DNA of 64,000 bases from Rhynchonema sp. JSB1_4 (lineage: Eukaryota > Nematoda > Chromadorea > Monhysterida > Xyalidae). The stretch lies in assembly GCA_030248065.1 (NCBI GenBank), contig JASAMV010004774.1:1-64000 (forward strand), written 5' to 3'. Of the stretch, positions 1-10,100 are shown one piece after another. A program made the translations under genes and the position numbers. The notes beneath the pieces are model-generated. The model ran no database searches. It was not told where the DNA came from and saw nothing but the letters and a program-made list of their open reading frames with translations. The number at the start of each line of letters is the position of its first letter. The first letter of the stretch is position 1.

Positions 1-152
1 AATGCAATCGAATAAAATCATTAGTTAAAAAAAGTTTAAAAAATTTATTATAAATGTTTTAAATTGTTATTATCTTATTGATGGATTGCGTAATCGTTAC
101 GCACGCTTGTGAATTTCGTGTTCGAAATTTACTTTAGCGTTATCTATGGTTC

Positions 153-319
153 GGTGACCAGATTCAGTGTGAGTTGTACAACAAGATTAACGCGGGTAGT
201 TGTGCGACCAGGTTTGGTGTGACTAGTTGTGCGATTAGATTATGGGGACTTTAATTGTGGGAGATTTTCTATTACTTTAGTTGTGCGACTACGGTTAGTG
301 TAACCTTGTGTGATATTTT
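153..319 (+). repeat. Direct repeat copy 1 (about 167 bp)
   Basis: This stretch recurs at 862-1033 with only scattered substitutions and one small indel. Both copies begin GGTGACCAGATTCAGTGTGA and end TGTGATATTTT. Inside, the short unit TAGTTGTGCGAC(T/C)AG recurs, and a similar unit appears in the spacer of the inverted repeat near 2740-2990. It probably belongs to a dispersed non-coding repeat family sitting in the intron of the coiled-coil gene. No transposase reading frame is seen. Confidence 0.85.
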
Positions 320-527
320 AATATATTCATATTTTCTTATACTTTCATACTTTCATATTTAAATTTCCATTAGTTTTTATGGATGGAAATGTGGAGATCC
401 AGATTGGTATTGGGCGTTGTTAATGCCGAATTTAGGGGCCTGGGAGATGGGGTTTTAATTTTCATGTGTGGGTTGCTTTCATTTCAAATGAAACAAAGAG
501 AATGAAAGTGCATTTTGAAGAATAGAG

Positions 528-851
528 GTGGAAAGCCGGCCCGGCCCGGCCCCACTGACCAAAATTTCAGCCCGGCCAGCTTTAAGTCCAAAATCACAGC
601 CTGGCCTGACAGAGGCCGCAATCGGGCCGCGTTTGTCTGGCCTGAGCTTCCAAATCTCTCGTCTGGCGCGGCCGTGCTCGACCTTGATTAGGTATCAGTG
701 CACCCCTTGTAGTTAGGTATCCGGGTAAGAAATCGGGGGGGGGGGGGTGCTGACTGTACCATGTTAAATATCGGGGCATACCTACTGTATTAGGCTCGGG
801 GGGGGGGGGGGGTTATGGCACGGGGAAACCTACAGGACCGGGGGGGGGCAG
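528..851. repeat. CCGGCC-rich stretch followed by long poly-G tracts
   Basis: The first part (about 533-675) is built from variants of GCCCGGCC and GGCCTGA. It is followed by three pure G runs near 737, 798 and 841, each about 8-14 bases. It sits between the two direct-repeat copies. The reading frames through it are low complexity and not treated as genes. Homopolymer lengths here may be unreliable in the assembly. Confidence 0.7.
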
Positions 852-861
852 TTCCATGTTT

Positions 862-1033
862 GGTGACCAGATTCAGTGTGACTTTAGTTGTACAACAAGA
901 TTAACGCGTGTAGTTGTGCGACCAGGTTTGGTGTGACTAGTTGTGCGATTAGATTTTGGGGGCTTTAATTGTGGGAGATTTTCGATTACCTTAGTTGTGC
1001 GACTACGGTTAGTGTGACCTTGTGTGATATTTT
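862..1033 (+). repeat. Direct repeat copy 2 (about 172 bp)
   Basis: Second copy of the repeat at 153-319, same orientation, 709 bp downstream. It lies about 180 bp before the acceptor at 1211, so it is intronic for the coiled-coil gene if that gene extends to the left. Confidence 0.85.
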
Positions 1034-1211
1034 CAGATTCATTTGTCATCTTTGTCTGTAAAAGCCGATCAATTGAAATATGGCAAGTTCTGGAGCGAGC
1101 AAGGCTATTGTTGGTTGGTTTCTTGTTTGTTAATTCATTTGCTACTTGGGTTAATTCATTTGTAAAGTTTATATTCTTATTTTTTAATTTTGTATTGGTG
1201 TGATTTTGCAG

Positions 1212-1577
1212 CCATGAAATCAAAGTTGAGGAAGATAGAAATGGACATGGTCAAGGCCAAACAGGAACACGATGGTCGGATGAAGTTTGAACAAGAACGA
1301 TATGAAGCTGAAATTCGGGGTTTCGAGAGTGAAAAGCATAGTAGGTATTGGGTTAGGGCACCTAGAATTTGATGTTTATAGAAATGAATAATTTTTCGGA
1401 TTTGCAGAATTGGAAGAACGTTTGGATCGGTTGATGGTTGAGGTGCGCGCGGCTGACGACGCGGTTGTCAGTTTTTTTGTGGCGGAACATGGTGAAAAAG
1501 AAAAAAACCATCAGGCAGAGGAAGAAATCAGTGAAAAGGGTGTTGAACAAAGTGTAGATGATGATGAAGAGGTGTGA
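1212..1577 (+). CDS. 3' end of a coiled-coil protein gene (last two exons)
   Basis: Two exons, 1212-1340 and 1408-1577, with acceptor TTTTGCAG, donor GTAGGT, acceptor TTTGCAG and stop TGA at 1575-1577. Phases agree (2+126+1, then 2+168). They encode about 98 residues, rich in Lys, Glu and Arg with heptad-like spacing (KSKLRKIEMDMVKAK, then KLEERLDRLMVEV), and an acidic tail ending VDDDEEV. An AATAAA follows at 1926. The exon starts in phase 1, so there must be an upstream exon; it is either off the left edge or hidden in the repeat-filled intron. Family not recognised; coiled coils match many proteins. The gene ends here and is not linked by phase to anything downstream. Confidence 0.6.
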
Positions 1578-1925
1578 TGTAGAATTTGAACTGTACCAAT
1601 AGTTAACCGTGTTTTTTGTTCATTGTTGTGGTAGCTGGTCGTGTTGTCCGTGGTATAAAAATTTGTTGACAATTTTGCACATTTTGCAGTTGTATGTGTT
1701 GTTTATTGTTGGCGCCGTATTGTCGGCTTTCATATTTTAATTTCGTATTTAATTTTGTAGCACAACTAAGCGTCACAAACGTCGGATATGTTTGCTTTCA
1801 TGTGCTTGTCGAACGGGGTTCGGTGCGGTGAACGTTTATGTTCTTCCTGTTGATTGGCTGTGCAAGTTTTCCGTGCGAATCATGTTCATCGTTGTGTAAT
1901 AATTTCGTGGGAAATATGTCCATCA

Positions 1926-1931
1926 AATAAA
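1926..1931 (+). terminator. Poly(A) signal AATAAA of the coiled-coil gene
   Basis: AATAAA about 350 bp after the TGA at 1575-1577, followed by T-rich sequence. Position and strand fit the gene ending at 1577. Confidence 0.4.
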
Positions 1932-2140
1932 AACGTTATAAAACATTTTACTTGTGAGTTTGATTCGCGCACATATACAGGTATCTATTGTGACCTGATA
2001 ACATGTAGGCTCAGAGTGTGCTTCTAATTCAGAGCGAGCAGTTTGATTTGCTGCTTTTTCGCCGCAGTTGCGCGATACATTTTTGTAGGTGCCTGAAAAA
2101 AAGGATACATTTTTTAATTGAAGTTGACAAAAGGGTCAAA

Positions 2141-2453
2141 ACTAGGAAAAAAGTGCCGGAGGCAGCGCCGTATACCTTGGTTGTGGTGACCACACGTTGT
2201 CACTCTGTTTCTGATGATATAATGGGTCAAAACAAGCACCTTGTCCTCTATGCAGTATTTCAGTCAGTTTCTGATGATATAATGGATCAAAACAAGCACC
2301 CTGGCCTTCATACACTTTTTACACAGTTTCTGATGATACAATGGGTCAAAACAAGCCTGTTCGTTCACTTTGACGACAACCAAGGTATACGCCGCGCGCT
2401 CGCCGGGGAGTTACCACCATTGTTTGTGTCATCAACTGCGAGTTAAATGGGTC
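2141..2453 (+). repeat. Left arm of a 313-bp inverted repeat
   Basis: The arm runs from ACTAGGAAAAAAGTGCC to GTTAAATGGGTC and is the reverse complement of 3042-3354; the two arms appear identical at every position I compared and translate identically over 99 residues. The arm is itself palindromic near its ends: GTATACCTTGGTTGT at 2171 and its complement at about 2377. Between them a roughly 61-bp unit containing TTTCTGATGATATAATGG is repeated three times. Any open frame through it is a by-product of the repeat. Confidence 0.9.
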
Positions 2454-3041
2454 CGCGTTACCACATGTCAAACTTTCCACGGAAGCTTATGCATTTGTAT
2501 TTGGAACTAAAATCAAGTTTTCACAACCGACAAACTTGTCAGGATGTAACGTCAGGAAAAGATCCAATGCAAAAATTGACGAAAAGTCCAACCTAGAGCA
2601 CAATTCACAACTGAAAACAAATTACCTCCATGAACAAGATCGGCGATCGCCTACGCAACACTGGTGGAACGACTATGATACCATCACTAGGTTCTACTGT
2701 TACTACCAGACTATCGCGCCGTTAATGGACGACTTATGCAATTATCACAAGTTGCACCACCACGTACCGCAGTTTGAGAGACTAGTTGGACAACTATATT
2801 ATCACTAGCTTAGTTGAATCACTTGGTTGAGCAACTTGTGACGCTAGTTGCACGACTAGATTATCACCGGTTGAACCACGACTGTAAGTTCCGCAATTTA
2901 TGACACAAGTTAGACGACTGCCAACTTAAATGAACCATAGCGTTCTAAAATCTGTGACACTGGTTGGTCGACTAGGACACTCAGTTTGTACATCACTGAT
3001 CATTTCGAAAACTGTGTTTGTGACCGGCAACAAAATTGGCT
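2454..3041. repeat. 588-bp spacer between inverted-repeat arms, with degenerate short tandem units
   Basis: The spacer contains loose repeats of a unit like GTTGCACGACTAGATTATCAC between about 2740 and 2990. The unit resembles one inside the direct repeats at 153 and 862, which suggests a shared element family. No convincing gene: the 90-codon open frame at 2536-2808 has no recognisable domain or splice context. Confidence 0.55.
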
Positions 3042-3354
3042 GACCCATTTAACTCGCAGTTGATGACACAAACAATGGTGGTAACTCCCCGGCGAGCGCG
3101 CGGCGTATACCTTGGTTGTCGTCAAAGTGAACGAACAGGCTTGTTTTGACCCATTGTATCATCAGAAACTGTGTAAAAAGTGTATGAAGGCCAGGGTGCT
3201 TGTTTTGATCCATTATATCATCAGAAACTGACTGAAATACTGCATAGAGGACAAGGTGCTTGTTTTGACCCATTATATCATCAGAAACAGAGTGACAACG
3301 TGTGGTCACCACAACCAAGGTATACGGCGCTGCCTCCGGCACTTTTTTCCTAGT
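3042..3354 (-). repeat. Right arm of the 313-bp inverted repeat
   Basis: Reverse complement of 2141-2453. Together the arms and spacer span 1214 bp and could fold into a very long hairpin. The near identity of the arms implies recent origin or gene conversion. Confidence 0.9.
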
Positions 3355-5256
3355 CTGCCTTGCCCATTCCACTTCAATTATCTTCCAAAAGCCCTGTCTT
3401 TCAATTTCAAGTTTGCTAGTTTTCCAAGGTCAAGCAGGGAGGAGATCGGGCCGAGTTATAGTGACTAAAATTACGGTAATTTATATTTTCGAAAAAAAAA
3501 CGTTTTTTTCCAAATAAATTACCGGTAAAAAAAGAAATTCCGAAGCCAACAACACCCATTTTGTTTTGAGCAACTTTTGCTTTGCTTAGACCGGTTTCAC
3601 AATGCATATGCGGGTGCGGGTCGAGATTTTTCGAGTGCAGCAGCGGAGCGGATACAGAAGTCACATTCTCGTAATTCTGTACCGTTGTGATCAGGGCATT
3701 GAGCTTGACATGTTGGTTACTTTTGTTTTCTATACGAACACTTTGAAACATCAGCTGGCCACGTTTATCCGCTAACCTGCAAAAGTGATGCGGGTTGGCG
3801 GTAAATTAGATGCGGTAACGGCCAGAGACGACAGTCAAAACCAGTGTAGTGGCAGGCCCATGTGTGGGAGGTAAGTATGATGCGGGGTTGGGACCGGAAG
3901 TCCGGAAGCGTGAGAGGTATGATTTTGGTCACCCAAAAAGGCGAAAAAACACCGTTTTTGTGATACAATTTTGGCCAAAAAATGAGGTAAAAATAGTACT
4001 TTTTCCAAATTTTCGCCGAAAATCGCCTAAAAATAGGTATTATGGGTGGGTTTGCGCGGCGCGCGATTTTTGGGAAAATAAGGTCGAAAAACATCGATTT
4101 TTGCCTTAAAAAGGTATTAAATTGCTTGTGAGAGGTAAGATTTGGAGTTGTGAGAGGTAAGTACTCAACCCCCCCCAACCCCCCCTAGGGTTTTGTGGTA
4201 GGTAAGTACTGAGAGGGGGGGTAACCCCCCCAACCCCCCCTGACACTACTATGGTCAAAACTCATTCTTTGTGGAAAATTCAGATAAAGGAGGCGCATTC
4301 CCTGATCCCAAAATTGTGCGTCAGTATCTTACCTGAACGTTTCTACTGTAAATGCTGAAAACCCTGACCTGCAACTCGCATGCATTGTGAAACGGGCCTT
4401 ATGGTGTTTAACCCCGCCCCGCGTGCGTGTTTCAAGCACGAGAAATGATCGCTTTCAGCTGTTTTTAAAAACATCGCTTTCAAAAAGGCCAATCTTTTTT
4501 TTAAAAAATGGGTGTGTTTTCGGTTTTTGATCGAATGCTGGATAAAACATGACTGAATTTCTCATATTTCTTAACATTGCAGCTGAAAAATGGCAATTTC
4601 AAAGGCTTAAAAATTGAAAATTTTGCACAATTTCAGGGCTCTGAGGACGAACATAGGGCAAAACCGGGGTAGTGGGTCGCACCCAATACCTGGCGAAGAC
4701 ACAACCTAATACCCAATACCAGGGCCACACCCAATACCCAACCCAATACCAGGTTGAAAAAGGCGTTTTTCGGACAAACATTGCAGTTTTCGAAGGAAAG
4801 TGCTGAATGTTGAGCAAAAAATGGCACCTGAGCAAAGGAAAAATTCCATTTTCCTTGACTGGAACAACGGAGCAAATTTTTTACCGAACTCTGATTCTGA
4901 TCCTGTCCTGCCCTTCATTTTCGGTTTACCTGTTGCGTGTCGTTTCTTGCTCGAAGCTGCGTCGTGTGGAACCTGGAACATCAAGGCAGTTACACTTACT
5001 TGGATGCGAGTGTGCACTCGTTCTCGGCCAGGACAGGACAGGTAAAGTGCATCTACCTACGCGCAGACCGCAGAGATAATTAAAAAAATTTTGAACAAAA
5101 CTTTATTTTTTTTCAAAAAGGTTGCCCACTTATTTCAATTTAAAAAAATTAAGCGTAGGATATTTTCGACTTTGCGGCTCTCAAAACACCCAACATTTGG
5201 CCTATTTACCACCCAAAACAAAAAATATCACCACGAGTGGTGCACATATCTGGTAA
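3355..5256. other. Repeat-rich spacer without a recognised gene
   Basis: Contains G/C homopolymer blocks (4168-4238), scattered copies of GTGAGAGGTAAG (3910, 4130, 4150), T/A tracts of the type AAAAACGTTTTT (3490) and the CCCAATACC tandem array at 4681. The open frames in this stretch are short, overlap on both strands and follow the repeats; none has domain or splice support. Confidence 0.5.
4681..4753 (+). repeat. Short tandem array of ACCCAATACC
   Basis: Five imperfect copies of CCCAATACC separated by 0-20 bases. Simple repeat; read on the minus strand it gives VLGWVLG-like low-complexity peptide, which is not a gene. Confidence 0.75.
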
Positions 5257-5258
5257 TA

Positions 5259-6083
5259 CCGTATTGTCGGAAATAGAACCCGGGGGGTCTATTTTTTCAC
5301 TGGGGTTATTTTGGGGGGTTCAATTTATGGGGGGGGGTCAATTATTGGGGGGTTATATTTTTCATTTGGCCCCCGACTACACTTGCGGGCCGGAAAAAAA
5401 CCGTTTTTTTACGGAAAAAAACCGAAAAAAACCGTTTTTTTTTCCGAGGCCCGGAAAAATACGTTTTTATTTTTCCGGAAATTTTTCCAAGTGGCAATTT
5501 TGGAAAAAAAACGGTTTTTTTCCAAAAATTTCCGAAATATTTTCAAAGGTTGCGAAAGAATGTTGTCAAAACCAATGTAAATCGGTGCTAAACAGTTCAA
5601 AATGAGCACTTTTTAATCTCCAAGTGCATTTTTAGCCTGTTTCAGGCCATTTCCCGACAAAATTTTCTCCAAAATAGGCGTTTTTGGACCATGGGTATCC
5701 TTAAGTACTGGAAAAATATTTGGAAAAAAAACGGTTTTTTTTCGAAAAAAAAAAACGGTTTTTTTTCCAAAAATATATTTTGCGGAAAAATACGCAAGTA
5801 TACCCCCGACGAAAAAAATCATCGTTAATAATGCCCCTAAAAATGGCTTCCTTTCGATATTATCTTACTTTTGCAGCGGCAATTATGCTTAAAAAAGCTG
5901 TATTCTGTTGTGTACGCAAGCTTAAGCAACGTTTGACACAACAACACAGCATTTGCCTTACCATACCACTAATGTGTGGTACGGTGAAGGTTGGGGTGGG
6001 GGGGGGTAATCCTACGTTAATCCTAGGTTAATCCTACTTATGGGGGGGTCAATTAATGGGGGGTTCTATTTCCGACAATACGG
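5259..6083. mobile_element. 825-bp non-autonomous Tc1/mariner-like element (MITE-like)
   Basis: Terminal inverted repeats CCGTATTGTCGGAAATAGAACCC at 5259-5281 and its reverse complement at 6061-6083, flanked on both sides by TA (5257-5258 and 6084-6085), the target duplication expected of Tc1/mariner-type insertion. Just inside each end are G-rich stretches (GGGGGGTCAATT type), also inverted. The interior is full of A/T hairpins around AAAACCGTTTTT. No frame long enough for a transposase, so it would need a transposase in trans. Family assignment rests only on the TA duplication and inverted ends. Confidence 0.75.
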
Positions 6084-6085
6084 TA

Positions 6086-7120
6086 ACTTGATTTCTGACT
6101 GATTGCGGTAATTTAGATGCATAATGATTCCTCACTTGTGCACACGTAACGCTAAAATGGTACGTTTTGATGCATATGACTAAAGGTTGGAAAACCTTTT
6201 TGAAAAAACTTTTTGCTGCGAATTAGGCCACAAAATCAGCACATTTTGCATTTTGGTGAAAATTTGGCTAAAATAGCTATTGCATAAATGCATGGATTTT
6301 TTTAACCAAATTTAGTAGCTTTTTAGCTACTAAATTTTTTAAAAAGCTAGTAAATTTTTAAATTTAGTAGCCTAAAAGCTACTAGATTTTGTATTTTGGC
6401 CAAAAAAGCTAGTAAATTGGCTTTTCAGCGGCAAAAAAGTACTAAATTTTTTATTTTACCTGCTTCTTGCTACTAGCCCATTTTGAAAAAATAAACCCTG
6501 CATAAATGGAGGCGCGATTTTTTTAGGATTTAAAAGTCGAAAAATGAGCCCATTTTCGCCTGGGGTTGGGTAATTTCAAAGCTTTTAGTTACATAAAACC
6601 TCTCGTGTTACATGTTGCCCTCAGACTACGCATGTGTATGTTTCTCCGGCGGACTTAATACTTAATTGTGGTTGTGGACGTCTGTCCGTGTCCGACAGAA
6701 AGCTCCCGGCACTCTTTAACCATTTAAACTCGTTTCCTATATGTGACCCTTAAGCTGGTAAAGCTAATTTTGACCCGCAGATGCCACAATACAGCGTAAG
6801 CGCACACACATACATAAAATCCCACCCACTCGATTGCATATTTTCAGATCGATAGCCGGCCAGGATGGGACAAATGAAGTTCAAATGAGAGTTGAAACCT
6901 GAAATGAAGAACACATCGGTGCATGTGTGCTCGTGCACATAGCCCGACCACGAGCAAATATTACTGACTTTTGTTTCATTCGACGTTTGTCCACCACAGC
7001 TTTAATCGAAAAATTAATTGCGTAATTAATCCAAAACGGACACCCCAACCAACGAACCAAGTTGATTTGATTACCTGAAAAAGCGCAACAGCACTATCAT
7101 CAATTCAATCAAAATCGACC
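6086..7120. other. Spacer upstream of the RhoGAP gene; palindromic TAGTAGCT-rich stretch
   Basis: Between 6305 and 6480 the sequence is dominated by TTTAGTAGCTTTTAGCTACTAAA-like palindromes in alternating orientation. From 6500 to 7120 nothing further is recognised; this is where the promoter and 5' UTR of the RhoGAP gene should lie. Confidence 0.4.
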
Positions 7121-10100
7121 ATGTACTCACCATTGACTGCCAAACGTCCGCTCGAATCATCGCAGCTGCGCAGTTACCACAGCACCACCGTGTTGGCCAC
7201 CCCATCCAGCAACGTGCCGCCGCCTGTACTGCAAACTGCGCAGAGCAAATCGAACGTCTATGAGCGTGGAGCGGCCAGTAGCAAACGGGCTCGATCCATA
7301 CGCGATCATCCGTGAGTTTTTGAATTTTTGTCATCATTCAAAAATGCGAACTTATTCGTCGCTTTGTTAATTTTGCGCAATTTTTTTCAGGAACCCAATC
7401 CAGCATTTATCAAGTTGTGCGCATTTCCACTATGAAACCGTCGAACTGGGCCCGATTCAGGTTCGTTTATTGTTTGTTTCACATTTTTACGCACTTAAAA
7501 ATTTACGCAAAAGTGTTTGTTTTTCAGATCCGTCTTGATGCGTCCACGCGCCAAACGGTCGTGCACCCGCTTGACCCCCTGCCACCCAAATACGAACATC
7601 TCAACAACGGAAAACCGTCCTCGTCGGCTGATGTTGCATGCTTCTATTTCAGGATGAAATCCAATGGTTGGTTTAGTGGTTTTCGACGGCCTGCAAAAAG
7701 TACCATCGCATATCAACAACCCCGTCCAAATGTCGTAGCTTGGTGCTCGAAATTTCGCTTTTGTGAGCTCTTTGAACAAACATTCAAAAGATATTAAAAG
7801 ATAAGGATACGAGAGTATGACAAAAGATATTTTTGGAGATGTAAATCCGCACAGGTCGTCAATGGACCGTCCAACGTTCCTACCAGTCGGCCGTCGATTT
7901 CGATCGTCAGCTGCATCGATGCGTCTGGGATCGTCGCTTCAGTCGACTACCCGAACTGCCCGCCCTCAAATCCGCGACGCTCAAACGGCTGACTGTTGAT
8001 GTGAGCGGTTATTTTTTCTTGAAACTGATCTTTGTCAATTTGTGAGCTTCGTTTGAAAAGTGTATAATGAGCACTTCTTTTGCAGGAAATTCTTTTTTCA
8101 CTACAGTCGTACATGTGCCGATTCTCGGAGATCGCCGGTAGCGTCATCAATTGTTATCCGGTGCTAAAATGGCTCGAGGTGAGTTTATGCGGAACAATTT
8201 TGTGGTTTGGATTTTAAGATTTTATTGTGGCTAAATACATGGAGTTGGAAAAAGTAACTGATAGTCACACTCTTTGTTCGGTTGCTTGTTTTTCGTTTGA
8301 CGTTCGTTTCCATTATTTGTTCATTGCTTCTGCTCTGCTGCTGGTGTTATGCGAACCGGAAAACATTGTTGAAGCGCCCAGCAAATATTGGCGCTGTGAT
8401 AGCAACTGGACATTCAGCAGCCGACAACGTGGGCTTGTGCTTTTTGCAACACGGTCTAATTATTTTCCAGTTGGACAGTCGCGGCCACCGTCTGTTGGCC
8501 CCAGAAGAAACGCCCATCAACACACCAGCCATCGCCGCTGCGTTCGTGGTGCGCAATTACGACGCGGCCGACTGTGACGAACTGACGTTGCGGGTCGGTG
8601 ATTCTGGTGCCGTTTTCTATTTTTGATTGTTTTTTTTATATTTTTATTGACGAAGTCTGAACAACGTGCAGCAGTTTTTTTCGCTCAAACTAGATCCGAT
8701 TCACGGATGCCAAAACATTTCTGCGCCGAGAAATAGAACGTCAGATGCGCAACCCTGATGCAATTGTAACACAAAACCGATGAGTTTTTTGGTTCGGATG
8801 AAATTTTGGTCGGATGTTCGGACCAAAATTTTCTATGAAACCTTACTTTTGTGTCATGTGCTCATATCTTGTGCCCAGACACTACACTTTTTTTCACCGA
8901 AACGCCTTAATTACTGGAAAAGTATCTAAAAAAACGGTTTTCGAAAAAACCGTTTTTTCAACGAAAAATAAAGAGCAGTACTTCACGTCAGTGCACACAT
9001 TATGCAGTCACGTGGCCTTCTGGAGAATGATTCGTTTCGTGCTGACGATGTCCTGTTGCACCACGACCACCACCACCAGTGGCAACAACAGCAACACCAG
9101 GACTGTTTTGTGTTCACCATTGCAGCTGGGCGACATCGTGTCCGTGATCGACATGCCGCCGGCATCCGAGTCGGTCTGGTGGCGTGGCAAGTTGACGATC
9201 ATGCGTGCCGAACAGCCCCAGTCACAATCGCACAGCAACATTCATGTGGGAATCGCACCCGTTGACTTGTCGCAACACCATCGTCAACTGGGCACAAAGT
9301 TGATGGACAAAGCCGATGATGATCGACGGAATGATGCGTTTCAGGTTGGAGGTGGGGGGATTGATTAGATTAGTTTTTTAATGGAATGGAATATTTTTAA
9401 TTGAATTTTTACTTGGTACATTTTCTTATAAGCACAAATTATTTCGTTTGAAATTTCAAAAGATGATTATGATGTAACTTTGCAGGTCGGCTTCTTCCCC
9501 AGCGAGTGTGCTCAATTATTTGGATCCAGAGCGCATCACTCCTTACCTCGCACCTCGAATGAAACCAGCAGGGCGACCACCAAAGGCTAGTTATACATAC
9601 ATATGTTTTTTTCGTGTTTGTAATTTTTCCGAAATGTGAGCGAAAACTTGAAAGCATGAAAATAGCGCAAAATTTTATTTTTCCCAAATTTCAGTGGCAC
9701 AAAACCGCGGCAAAGTTGTCACATTCATGCGCAGCTTCTTGTCGAATCGTCCCAGCCGCAAGCATCTGAAAGAAAGCGGCATACTTCGAGAACGTGTGTT
9801 TGGCTGTGATCTCGGCGAACATATTGAAACAACCGGTGTTGACGGTTAGTAATTTTCTCTTCCATTGTGTTTAAGATTTTCTCCTTATTTTGATTCACAC
9901 GTTTCCAGTGCCATTTGTGTTGTCGAGTTGTGCAAAGTACATCGAAGAACACGCAGTTCTCGGCGGTATTTATCGAATATCCGGTGTGCAGTCGAATATT
10001 CAGCAACTCAGGTTCGTTCGCTTGTAAAGCTGTTTTTCGAAACAAGAAATCAAGCTTCTTACAATTTGTTTTGTCAGCGGAATGTTGTTGCGAATCTGTT

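Noticed and set aside
2018..2446. 142-codon open frame in the left inverted-repeat arm (and its twin at 3049-3372)
   Set aside because: The frame is created by the 61-bp internal repeats and is present in both arms; no start context, domain or splice support.
8814..9368. 184-codon open frame on the plus strand
   Set aside because: Only the part from 9126 is coding (exon 7 of the RhoGAP gene); the rest is intron with AACCGTT hairpins.
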